Shown: positions 20,309-31,934 of the stretch, piece by piece
How the letters are laid out: every line of letters starts with the position of its first letter
Numbering within the stretch: position 1 is the stretch's first letter
Made by a program: the position numbers and the translations under genes
Source: Kalmusia sp. IMI 367209
Lineage: Eukaryota; Ascomycota; Dothideomycetes; Pleosporales; Didymosphaeriaceae
NCBI GenBank assembly: GCA_027946365.1
Contig: JAPEUQ010000018.1
Span: 682,001 to 746,000 of the forward strand
Direction of reading: 5' to 3'
DNA: 64,000 nt
The notes under the pieces: generated by a model
Database searches by the model: none
Seen by the model: only the letters and a program-made list of their open reading frames with translations
Told to the model about the DNA's origin: nothing

Positions 20309-23300
20309 ATGTCGAACGCGGCGCCCACTGACCGTCAGCCTGCTGTGCCAATTGCTGTAGTTGGCATGGCATGCCGTTTTGCTGGAACTGCTACTAATCC
20401 CGAAGCCCTCTGGGGAATGCTCGCAAATGGGCTCGATGGCTGGTCCGATGAAGCTCCGGACAGATTTAACCTGCAGTCCTTCTGGCATCCCAAGGCCGAT
20501 ATTGGGGGCTCGGTGCGTATCAACAAAGGAGTAGAGCTATTCTCCCTCCTTCCATGAACACTAAGCATTTACTAACAGTATGGCATAGTTTGCTACCCGT
20601 GGCTTACACTTGCTCAAACAAGACCCGGCTTTGTTTGATGCAGACTTCTTTGGGATACACAATCTCGAAGCTGGCGCAATGGATCCTCAACAACGTCTCC
20701 TGCTCGAAGTTGCATACGAATCCATTGAGAACGCAGGTATCCCCCTAGAGAAAATAAGAGGTTCTAACACTGCTGTGTATTGCTCAACGAGCAACTGCGA
20801 TTATGAGATCATGCTGAGTCGATCTCCTGAGACGGCACCCAAGTAAGTGGCCACTTAGATAACAGGTCACCTCCCAATACCTACAATCCGTTATATTTTC
20901 AGGTTCTCAGTCACTCTCTACTCAAATACTAACCTCTACAGTCATCGTTTCACAGGAAATGGACGATCAATCCTCGCAAATCGTATCTCCCATTGTTTTG
21001 ATCTCAAGGGTCCAAGCATCGAGCTTGATACAGCGTGCTCTAGTGGTCTTGTTGCAACCCACGAAGCATGCAAGGCCATTCGCGCCGGAGAAACTGACAC
21101 AGCCCTTGTAGGGGCTGCGAACTTGATTCTCGATCCCGATCAAGTCACTACCATGTCTGCACCAGGGTAAGATATCTTGATAGCTATTACTCCTCGTCGA
21201 GCATAGCTGCTGACATAGGGCTCACTTGCTGAATTTGAATTAGAATGCTATCTGCACACGGTCGCTGCTATCCTTTCGATAGTCGTGCTAATGGCTTTGG
21301 ACGCGGCGAAGGAGTCGCTATGGTGGTCCTGAAACGACTTGATATTGCCTTGCGCGACGGTGACGCTATACGTACGGTCATCGTAGGCAGTGCTCTTAGT
21401 CAAGATGGACATACCCCGGGTATCACCATGCCATCGGAGTCCGCTCAGATGGCCGCCATTAAGCAAGCGTACGACCAAGCAGTTCTTCTACCTCGAGACA
21501 CTGTCTACGTAGAGGCGCATGGTAAGTTGTTCAAGCTGAGATGAATCCATGTCCTGACTGATTCACCATGAAGGTACTGGGACGCAAGTTGGCGATCGAA
21601 CAGAGGCTAAAGCCTTGAGCCAAGCTTTCTGCAAAGAGTCCCAAAGGAACAATACTCTTCTTGTGGGAAGCGTCAAGGCCAACATTGGCTACACTGAACC
21701 CGTTGCAGGGTTGGCTGGGATGATTAAATCTGTCCTAATGCTAGAAAAGAATCTGATCCCCGCCAACATTGCTTTCAGGACACCTAGAGAAGACGTACCC
21801 TTAAAGACCTGGGGTTTGTCGGTGAGTCTGGCTCGATCACAAAGATATTCGTGCCCGCCAATACTAATCGTCTCCAGACTCCTGACAAGCTCGGACCGTG
21901 GCCTGAATCAAGCCCGAAACGGATCTCAATTAATAGCTTTGGATACGGCGGGACTAACGCGCACTTGATCCTCGAAAGCTTTTCACACCACACAGGCTCG
22001 CAGAATGGGACACTATCAAATGGAAATGGCATTAATCATGCCCACGTTCAGGAACGGCTAAATAGAGCTAGTGAGACACGGGCACGACCGAGACTATTCG
22101 CCTTCAGCCATGCTCGAGAACAAGGTATGCGTGAGATGGCTACTCGATTCGCAGACTTTGTTCGCGGTCGGCAATTATCCGAGAACGATCTAGACGATCT
22201 GTCATACACTCTTGCTTCGCGACGATCCACGCTAGAATACAGGTCTGCGTTCGTTGCACAAGACCCTGGGGAGCTTTTGCAGAGGCTTAATGATCTGGCA
22301 AACGGTGTGACGCGTGCACATAAGTCCACAGCGCAGCACAGCCTGTGTTTCGTTTTTACAGGTAAATGGCATCATGCTACCTCAGGTGTAACATGCTTAC
22401 ATCACTAAGGTCAAGGTGCCCAATGGGCTCAGATGGGAGCAGAGCTCCTATCTCTGTATCCTATCTTTGCATTATCTCTTGAGAGGTCGGCAGTCTGGCT
22501 GCGAGAAGATGGTGCAGACTGGGACCTCCTTGCAGAGATAGGCAAGTCGAAATCAGAGTCGCGCATAAACGACGCAGAGCTGTCTCAACCTTGTTGTACT
22601 GCTCTTCAGGTTGCTCTCGTGGACCTCCTTCGATCCTTCGGGCTTTATCCTGACACCGTCTGCGGTCACTCGAGTGGCGAGATAGCTGCAGCTTACGCCG
22701 CTGGCTTCTTGAAGGCGCGAGATGCTTTGCGGATAGCTTTTCATCGAGGAAGAGCCATAACACAACTGAAAAGAGACTGGCCTCAATTATCTGGTGGCAT
22801 GCTGGCCGTAGGTTTATCCGTTGCCGACGTCAGGAAGTATCTTCACAGCAGTCGAGGCTCCGTCAGCGTCGCCGCAATCAATAGTCCACGCAGTGTGACA
22901 GTATCTGGAGATAAGGCTGCCATTCAAGATGTGAAATCGCAGCTGGACTCAGATGATATCTTTAATCGCCTTCTTGTTGTCGATGTTGCGTATCACCACG
23001 CCGCTCATATGGAGAAGGTCAGTAGCAAGTACGTTGCACAAATTGGAGAACTCTCCCACCCTCGCAAGCGGCATGCTTCAAGAATGTTCTCCTCCGTCAC
23101 TGGCAAGGAGATTGCAGACGGGGATCTGGATGCCGGCTATTGGGGCCGTAATCTCGTCTCTCCTGTACTCTTTGCGGACGCTCTAATTCAAGCGCTCTCG
23201 AAGCCCAAGTCGTCACATGCGGAGAGAATCGTCGTCGAGATCGGTCCCCATGCCGCACTCCGAGGGCCAATCAAAGAGACGACAAAAGAGAAAAGCCAAA

Positions 23301-26300
23301 TCCAAGTCTTAAATTACCATTCACTTCTGTCACGAAACGAACACGCTGGCTGCACCATCCTCCGAGCCGTAGGAGCTTTGTTTGAGCATGGCGTAAAAGT
23401 TCGACACGACTTCGCTAGCCTATCATCCACCGCCGATTTACCCCGAGTCATGACTAGCTTACCTACATATCCATGGACTCATGGACGACAGCACTGGTCA
23501 GAGTCGCGTATCAGTAAACAGTACAGACATAGGAGGTTTCCCAGGCACGACCTTTTGGGCACACCGGTATCCGAGAGCGTTGGTCCTAATCATGCATGGT
23601 GCAACTTCATCGACGTCAAGAAGCTTCCTTGGACAACAGGTCACAGAGTGACTTCACACAACGCTTTTCCCGCCGCCGCTTACTTTTGTGCCGTCATCGA
23701 GGCTCTTCGCCAGCGTGCCATCGCAGAAAGCCGTTCATTGAAGCATGCGGTCTTTCATTTTCGGCAAACGTCGATAGAAAAGGCTCTCTTTCTACCAGAG
23801 GAACAGGAAGATATTGAAGTAATAGTCTCGCTTCATCCATACGACAACTCTAACGCAGATTCATCGATTCTTTGGAGGAGTTTTAGTATCCTCTCGGTGA
23901 CCAAGGCTGGAGAGACTGTGAGGCACTGTGTAGGACTAGTCGCTTGCAAAGCCTTCGAGTCAAGCTCCAACGTTCAAGAATTCATGGGAGCAACAGTTCA
24001 ATCACCCTCGGCAGTCGATCTGCCTCGACTCACGACAATCAATGCGAGGAAATTCTACACCCAAGCTAAAAGTATTGGAATGGAATACACCGGACCCTTT
24101 GCTTCTTTGAAAGAAATTCAGGCGGCTTCCGGCCACGCCCTATGTGTTGCAACAATTCCTGATGTCCGTTCGATAATGCCTGCGTTCCATCAGCAGACTC
24201 ATTGCATCCACCCTGCAACACTCGACACATGTTTGCAGACTATGTTTGTCTTGATGCAATCCCTTGGTACATTGAATGCAGCTGTTCTAGACCGAATTGA
24301 CGAGCTAATCGTTTCGTCGGGGATCAGTTCACGGCCAGGGACCAAGCTTACAATCACTGGAAGGAGCCTTGACTCACCATACAAGGCCAATATCTCCGTC
24401 AGACAAGGCTCTGGGATGGGACCCCTCGTCATTCAAGTCATGGGAGCCCATTTGGCTAGCCAACAAGACATGTCCACTATCAACACTCATTCATACAGCC
24501 AAGCCATTGAGTGGTGTCTAGATCCTGCTCTTGCAAATGCTACCGAAGTCTCTGAACACGTGGGTATCAGCGGCCCCAGTGATGCTGTCTCTCGGCGTAA
24601 CCGTCTGAACAATGAATTCTGCCGCCGCGTTATTGGAAAAGTTCTGAGCAGTATATCACCAGAGGATGAGAAAAAGATCAGTGGTCATTTCTTAAAAAGC
24701 CTTCAATGGATGCGGATTCCAGGTCATGCTTCTAATGAACCAGTAACTCAGTCTATGCGCAGAGACATTACGCCTTTGGGTGTGACAAGTGAAGCTCTGT
24801 TACGCTTCGAGGACAAGTTTCGATCCATACTACTCGGCGAAGTCGATCCAATGTCCGTCTTCCTACAAGACGGACTCCTCTATCGTATCTACGGTAGTTC
24901 ACCGTACGACCGGCCCAACTACATTGCTGCAAAGTACATTGAGCTTCTTGAAAGGAAGAACCCACAGATGCGTGTACTGGAGATTGGCGCTGGGACTGCT
25001 GCGACCACCGCTAGTATATTGGACCAAGTCTATGCAAATGGACGACGAGCGAAACTTGATCGATTTGTCTTCACCGACATATCATCGGGCTTCTTTGAAG
25101 CTGCTCGAGAGAAGCTCGCTAGATACGCCGATATACTTGATTTCCGCAAGTTAGATATCGAATATTCCCCTCTGGACCAAGGCTTTGAACCTGGCACGTT
25201 TGACCTGATCATTGCTTCGAACGTTTTGCATGCGACAGTATCAATCAAGAGGAGCCTTGAGCATGCAAAAGTTCTACTTAAGCCTACAGGGAAACTCGTT
25301 CTTGTGGAATTGATCTTACCACAGACCGGACCGCTCAGCACACCACTACTTTTCGGCATGCTGCCTGGATGGTGGCTTGGGCAGGATGAAGGACGAGAGA
25401 TGTCACCACTTCTTTCCGCTCCACAGTGGCACAAAATCTTGTTGGATAGCGGCTTCTCTGGTCTTGATGCCGAGTTTCAAGATTTCCCGGATGATGGCCA
25501 CGAAATCAGCGTCCTAGTTTCAACGGTCAAAGACAACCCAAATGCACCCAAACCAACTCGGCTGAGCGTTATCTCGAGTCCGGAAACAAATGACGTTGCT
25601 AACGAACTTCTAAAACTTGCGATTGCTCAAAATCCTGGCGTTGATATCGAGAAAGGCACTATGGACACTATCGGGACCTCGAGTGCTTATGTGATCTTAC
25701 CCGAAATGGTAGACTCGTTCCTTGCTACTTGCACGAGCGACCAATGGGAACACTTCAAACGTGTAGCATCTCAAGCGGAAATTGTGGTTTGGGTGACTAG
25801 AGGTAGCTCCATCGAGACGACCGATCCATACAGAGCTCTGATTCATGGACTCTCACGGACAATCCGGGCCGAAAACCGGTCTATGGTAATAGCGACTTTG
25901 GACCTTGATCCACACTGCAGAGAAAAGAATGTTGCCGAGGATGCTCGACGTATATACGATATATACGAACACGTGACTACAAGAGAGATCGGCAATGACC
26001 CACCAGATTTTGAGTATGCTATTCGAAAAAATCAAGTGCTCACTCCGCGTATCATGGATGACAAACGAGTCCACAACCATGTCAAAGACGCTATCTCGGT
26101 ATATCACCCTGTTCTGCAATCTATCAATCAGCACGAGCGCACTCTAGAGCTTCATGTAAATACGCCTGGTCTATTGGATACTCTACATTGGAGAAGTAGC
26201 GTACGACATTCACGTTCACCTAGCGCAAATGAGGTGCGCGTGCAGATGCGTTTCCTATCTTTGAATTTCAAAGATCTGATGACTTCTCTGGGCCAACTAG

Positions 26301-28353
26301 AAGGATTCTCCGCGATGTTGATAGAGGGCGCAGGGGTGATTGTCGAAGTTGGGGAGACCGCTCAAGACCATTACGCTGTGGGAGACTTGGTGGCCGGTTT
26401 TGCTGCCGACAGTCTTGCGACGTCATCGAACATTGACTTTTGCAATGTGCAGCGTATTCCAAATGGCATGACACTCGAAGAAGCTGCTTCCATTTCGGTT
26501 GCGTATGCGACTGCTTACCACAGTCTCGTCAACATCGCTCATATCCAGGAAGGAGAGTCAATTCTTATACACTCAGCAGCGGGTGCCGTCGGTCAAGCTG
26601 CTGTTGCTCTTGCACAATATCTAAAAGTTGGCGAGATATTCATCACTGTTGGAAGCTCGGAGAAGCGCCAATTCATGACTGAACAGTTCAAGATCCCAAA
26701 AGAAAACATCTTCTCCAGCCGGGATACAGCTTTCAAGCAAGCCATTTACCGGCAGACAGATAGACGGGGAGTGGATATTGTGCTCAACTCACTCACGGGC
26801 GAGGCTGCCAGAGAGAGTCTCAACCTCCTTTGTCCCTTTGGACGTTTCGTCGAGATTGGCAAGAAAGATCTCCTAACGAATGCCCGACTGGAAATGCTTC
26901 CACTGGAGAAGAATATCACTTTTGCAACGGCCGATCTAGCGATGGTCGCGCAAGACAAGCCTGCGCTATGCAAACAGCTTCTCGAAACGGTCTTTGACCT
27001 GGTGCACTCCCAGAAAGTGCAGATGATCGCCCCTGTAACAGTTAGCTCAGTGTCAAAGCTACACGAAACGTTCAAGGTCATGCAGTCGGGCAAGCATATG
27101 GGCAAGCTCGTTCTCAGCATAGATGACGATGCTTTAGTTCCTGTGCAGCCTCAGAAGCCGATAGTTCCTACGTTAGATCCTGAAGCATCATATCTTGTTG
27201 TGGGTGGAACAGGTGGTCTTGGCCGAGCCATCATACGCCATTTCGCCGATCTAGGAGCTAAGCACATCATCACACTTTCTCGGACGGGTTCAGCAAATGG
27301 GGAGGTGACAGAGTTGATTGACGAGTTGGACGCGAGGGGCGTTGAGCTCGTGGTCACAAAGGGGAGCGTGACTGATAGGGGAGATCTCGAAGCCCTGAAG
27401 AAGCAGACACATGGTCGACCTATAAGAGGAATAGTCCAGGGAGCGATGGTGCTGCAAGTGAGTCCGCATACTGTTTTAAACGTTTGAGTAATGCATGCTG
27501 ATAGTTATAGGACGCATCCTTTTATACCATGACCTATTCTCAATGGCGAGCAGCACTCGATCCCAAGGTCACCGGTACTTGGAATCTACACGAGGTGTTT
27601 GGCACATCCCTGGATCATTTCATCTTACTGTCAAGCATTGGTGGTACCTCCGGCGAACGAGGCCAGGGTAACTACGGCGCTGGTTGCACATTTCAAGACG
27701 CCTTCGCTCGACACAGAACCTCTATCGGCCTTCCCGTCCGGTCTATCAACATCGCCACGGTAGAGGGCGAGGGCTACGTTGCTGAAAATCCAGCCGTCAT
27801 GGAGCGCATGCGAAACGAGGGCTATCAGATGCAGGCACTTCCGGAACTGCTCGCTATCATCGACTATGCTATCGCGCATCCCGTGCCGGATTTTGCTGAC
27901 GCAGCGCAAATCGTATGTGGAGCACATTTCCCACGCCCAGATCGCGAGAGCGGTGCACGTCGTCTAGATGCCCGCTTCTCGCATACCTGGACTACGACGC
28001 AACAGGCCAGTGCGAGCACGGCTACAGACGCCCGCACAGATTACTCATCCCTCCTCAAAGCTGCACGGTCGTCAGCTCAGGCGGCTGAGGTTGCCAATGC
28101 CGCACTTAACAGTAAGCTAGCGCGCTTGCTCGATGCGTCTACCGACGACTTTGTATCGCACCGCTCTCTGCCGAGCTACGGACTTGACTCGCTCATTGCG
28201 GTCGAGCTAAGGAACTGGATCGCGAAGGAATTGCGTGCGCCGCTACAGACATTTGAGCTAATGAGCCCGATGAGCTTGGCTGAGTTGGCGGGAGTGGTAG
28301 CGAGGAGGAGCGAGTTAGTGTCGGCGAAGGTTTTCCGCGAGGAGGGAGAGTAA
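20309..28353 (+). CDS. Highly reducing type I polyketide synthase (KS-AT-DH-MT-ER-KR-ACP)
   Basis: A 2,527-aa iterative PKS from eight exons: 20309-20512, 20589-20842, 20942-21166, 21244-21521, 21574-21821, 21878-22361, 22410-27457 and 27511-28353. Every junction is GT-AG and phase-correct. Order: KS (Cys185 in DTACSS, His320 in VEAHGTGT), AT (Ser652 in GHSSGE), DH (His976 in [11 protein letters not shown], Asp1170 in HPATLD), C-methyltransferase ([11 protein letters not shown] near 1425), ER ([11 protein letters not shown] near 1955), KR ([10 protein letters not shown] near 2165, Tyr2302) and ACP (Ser2473 in GLDSL). There is no thioesterase or reductase release domain. Oddities: the KS motif usually read NIGH has Tyr360, and the KR position usually Asn has Cys2306. 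The product would be a reduced, possibly methylated chain, perhaps acylated by the neighbouring BAHD enzyme. Confidence 0.96.
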
Positions 28354-29187
28354 GTTGCCAGGTAGGAGTATTGCTCATGTTGACGAGCCCATGGGCAAAT
28401 GCATTCCTTCCGATGACAATTCTAGGTAAAGGGGGCCTACTTTGCCATGGCTTGACGCTCATTTCGTATCGTATTCTCATTCCCATTTTCTCACGATCAC
28501 AACCTTCTTGGTAAAATGTTAGTATCAATACAATGTTTACTCCTTCACTGCGACTTTGCAACTACGGCGTTGATGGAGCAGGGTACCGCACAATTCATAA
28601 CAGATAAGGAAGGCGATTGATAAATATATCGGGAGGATCGGAGGTTGGTTGTTTCGCGCTACGACAACCCCTTGCCTAGAATGACGCCATGCTGGGCAGT
28701 GCGAGTCGCCTGAAAATAATTAAGGTTGGCCCCCAAATGTCGGCCCACCAGCGTTCGTCCGATTATTTTGCGGATCTTTAGTCAGGCTGACTTTTTGCCC
28801 CATCATCATCACCTTAAATTCACCTCATGAGCATAGTCTGCTCATAATGCATCAAGGTAAATTTCAGGTTCTACACGCGTCTTCGGCATCACCAAAAAGC
28901 ATTGTGTTCTGACCTGGCGAGAGAATCGGTAGAAATGCCGAAGTATCTCTTGATGTTCAAAAATGGAGATAAGATCATGACATGAAACAGCAGGCGATAT
29001 TTCTATTCTTTCACTCCGCATAGAAGTCGGCTCTAGCAAAAAGAAAATTTATTTAATTTGAATCCCTAAATATCTAAGTCGAAGTTATATCCCCTGAATA
29101 TGCCTAGACGCCTTCTAATGCAAATCAGGCCATGGCCCGCCTCAAAAATAGAAGCACTTCTATATCAGCGCCCCAGTCTACTACCTA
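28354..29187. other. Convergent intergenic, no gene seen
   Basis: About 830 nt between the PKS stop and the stop of the secreted NAGPA-like gene. It is AT-rich at 29040-29090. No supported frame or RNA gene was found. Confidence 0.5.
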
Positions 29188-31017
29188 CTATACATCGAAC
29201 CGGACCATGTTCGTGACAATTCTAGGAGAGGCGATAGTCGCAGGAGTTTGACCATTGAGGTTACCTCCGGCAATGACATATTCCCTCCTGCCGTGATTCC
29301 AGCTCAGATAGATACTGCCGCCACCATCGAGGTTGATAGCAGCATGCGCTGACCTGATGTTGACCCCAAAGTACCTGTCCAAGAAGACTTTGACGACTTC
29401 CCTCATATCGTTCATGTTCATGCCGAGATCCCTTCGGGCCGTGTATGCGAACAGATACTTGTCGCCGTTGCTAAGAGTGACAGTGACGACGCGCTCGTTA
29501 GGCTGGTCCGAAGTTGCCACGCCGCCAGGGATCCTGGTGTAGGCAGAAGAGTGGCCCGAAGAGTCTCTGTACTTCAGCTCTGGGCTGTTGAGGTCCAGCC
29601 GGCTCTTGATGGTCGGTCCGCTGTACAGATAGCTGCCGTCGTCGCCCTGGAGTTTGCGGTAATGGTGTTCTTGGCTGGGAGGTATGGGGACGGCCAATTG
29701 GGTTGAAGTGGTTCTCCCCACCGAGTAGTGGGAGTACTGGCGTGCGTCGAGGGTCTGGCCGTTGACGTCGAACCTCATGTTGGTGGCACCGCCCATAATG
29801 AAGAAACCGCCGTTGACGAGCATGTAGCTGCCGCTTCGCGCCCTTTCACGGTGAGGATCCGTCCGGCCGTCGGGCTCGCCGATGATACTAGTATGTGCGC
29901 GCTTCATCTGGATGACGTCGAGCTTGCCCTTGCGGTGCATTTGGCGCATCACATCTAGGACTCTGCGTTCGGTGATTTCGTGTTGCCATCCCTCTCTTGT
30001 CTTGAATCTCCAGTGCTTGACTTGCGCATGAAGTTGCTGCACTTTGTACCATGGGGTGACATCGGGTTGCGCGCAGGCTTGCCCCGATGAGCTGGATGAA
30101 TGGGAGGAGCCGGACGAGCGCGAGGAGCTAGACCCGTGCGGGCTTGTCCTGCGGAATAGCTGCGGAAGATAGCCATCGATGACATCTCGGACGGTCTTCT
30201 TGGGTTTTTTTCCAGTCTTAGTCTTGGTCGTGCCCTTCTTTCCCTTGCTTTTTGCGTTGGGGTTCTTGCACGCTTGCTGCTTCTTCTTTCCCTTCGCCTT
30301 GGCCTTGGTCTTCTTCTTTCCTTTAGTCTTGGTCTTCTTAGCCTTTTTAGCTTTCGTCTTCTTGGCTTTGGTCTTCTTCGTCTTCGGCTTGGTCTTTGGT
30401 CTGGTCTTCGTCCTCGATTTGGTCCTCGATGAGGTCCTTGAAGCACCCTTCGACCTGGCCCTCTTCTCAATGCCTCGTGACTGAAGAGACGAATCGTCAT
30501 CATCGTCGTCATCGTCTTCTTCTCCCTCGTCTTCATCCTCGTCCTCGTCATCTCGTTCCGCCAGGAAGTCCTCATAGTCCAGGTCATCGTCATCTACATC
30601 CACACCCCGTTGCTGGATATTTCCCTCCTCGGTCGGCACGTATATCTCATATACGGCATCATCAGTAACGGAAGTGCCTGTTTGGACGCGCCCAGTGACG
30701 ATACACTGGTCAACAATGCTGGTGAAGTGACTGACACAAGCGGCAACATCGGGCAATGCAGAGTCGACGTGAGTGATGGCCAACACAACCGGTCCACATG
30801 GACGCGAGAGGAATTGCCCAGCCTCACGAGCAGCGCAGGCCTGCTCAATGCAGGTTTTGGTTTCTTCTGCAAGTGATGGCGATGCTGCGTTCTGAACGGC
30901 CGTGTTGGCGCTGTTGGCACGTTCACCCAATGTGGTGTCGCAAACCACATTGGCTAATGCTCCCGAGACCCCGAGGCTGAGAACAGCCCCGAGAGAGGAG
31001 AGCAAAGAAGACCGCAT
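29188..31017 (-). CDS. Secreted NAGPA-like (phosphodiester glycosidase) protein with acidic and Lys-rich segments
   Basis: A single-exon 609-aa protein. The start at 31017 gives a signal peptide (MRSSLLSSLGAVLSLGVSG). Residues about 24-130 form a domain with six Cys. Residues 140-178 are almost all Asp/Glu, and residues 186-280 are nearly half Lys with Thr and Ala repeats. A Ser-rich linker follows at about 292-313. The C-terminal 220 residues show LVNGGFF (402-406) and NLDGGGS (563-568), the two signature motifs of the NAGPA/phosphodiester glycosidase domain, which in animals removes GlcNAc from the mannose-6-phosphate tag. Dibasic sites EKR|A (186) and FRR|T (290) fit Kex2 cleavage and would separate acidic, basic and catalytic parts. 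The natural substrate is unknown. Confidence 0.82.
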   Translation of the reverse strand: MRSSLLSSLGAVLSLGVSGALANVVCDTTLGERANSANTAVQNAASPSLAEETKTCIEQACAAREAGQFLSRPCGPVVLAITHVDSALPDVAACVSHFTSIVDQCIVTGRVQTGTSVTDDAVYEIYVPTEEGNIQQRGVDVDDDDLDYEDFLAERDDEDEDEDEGEEDDDDDDDDSSLQSRGIEKRARSKGASRTSSRTKSRTKTRPKTKPKTKKTKAKKTKAKKAKKTKTKGKKKTKAKAKGKKKQQACKNPNAKSKGKKGTTKTKTGKKPKKTVRDVIDGYLPQLFRRTSPHGSSSSRSSGSSHSSSSSGQACAQPDVTPWYKVQQLHAQVKHWRFKTREGWQHEITERRVLDVMRQMHRKGKLDVIQMKRAHTSIIGEPDGRTDPHRERARSGSYMLVNGGFFIMGGATNMRFDVNGQTLDARQYSHYSVGRTTSTQLAVPIPPSQEHHYRKLQGDDGSYLYSGPTIKSRLDLNSPELKYRDSSGHSSAYTRIPGGVATSDQPNERVVTVTLSNGDKYLFAYTARRDLGMNMNDMREVVKVFLDRYFGVNIRSAHAAINLDGGGSIYLSWNHGRREYVIAGGNLNGQTPATIASPRIVTNMVRFDV

Positions 31018-31934
31018 CGCGTAGATGGGTGTTTGTGTATCAAGTCTCAAGGCCTAACGAATGAATGGCTGGTAATGAACGACAAGAAAAAAGAGTGTGT
31101 ACGCCTGTATCGAACAGGGATTGCAAAGAGTAACGATAGAAACGAACGACTGTTCTGAAACGAAAGGAAGAAATGACTGAGCTGCGTGGTTCAATAACGA
31201 ACAAGCTGCAGCAGCATTTATATCCCAAGTTCACATCTGTGCTTCCACTCCATGGTTGCTACGAAGTCCAGTCGATTCAGCATGTCCGTAGCACCGCCTG
31301 CCATGGCTCCGGACTACGACAGTTTCCCAGCCCTCATGAAAGCCCTCTGATCCTCTCCGAAGGACAATGAGGCTCTGCGTAGCATCCCTCCAAGCCGAGA
31401 TACCAATTTTGGATACTACAGGAGCCAAACAGCTCATCGACGTCCGTAGCGTCCTTCACCATGGCATCGGACTGCGTGGTATGCCTGCTTTTGCAGGGCT
31501 ATCCAAGTGTCTAGCGAGATTTGGACCATCCTGGCCGCTGGGAAGGGCGCTGTGCAGCGATCTTCCACCCACATGCAGCCCATCTTCTGTAACATCGGAC
31601 GTACCGCACCGGGAAGCGAGGCTTGGCAGGCTAGTGCTGGCGCCATCGATCGGAGCAAATCACGGGCATCAAGTATGAATTAAACGTCGCACGGGCCACA
31701 CTAGAACATCATTTCCGGACCCGTCTCCGCCACCACCGATACTCAATATGGTCCAAGGTCTTTGATGCCGACCCTGGCCAAGCGTCATCGTCAATGCTAG
31801 ACCCAAACATGGGCCCTGCAATGTGAACGCCTGGGTTGTAGTCTTAGGCCCACTGCGCCCCTCCAGGGCCAGCCCGTATAAGTGGTTGTCGTGCTATCAC
31901 GCCGTCCATCCCCAAATACCGCATCGAGAGCACC
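31018..31934. other. Intergenic, no supported gene
   Basis: About 900 nt between divergent genes. Short frames exist on both strands at 31367-31678 but have no recognisable domains, start context or splice partners. Presumed promoters of the NAGPA-like gene and the 2EXR-like gene. Confidence 0.5.

Noticed and set aside
25300..27457. The PKS as a PKS-NRPS hybrid
   Set aside because: Sequence after the KR is a single ACP (GLDSL) and then stop. There is no condensation or adenylation domain.
29955..30593. A 212-codon frame inside the NAGPA-like gene
   Set aside because: An Arg-rich shadow of the Lys-rich repeat DNA in another frame. The host gene has a signal peptide and domain motifs.
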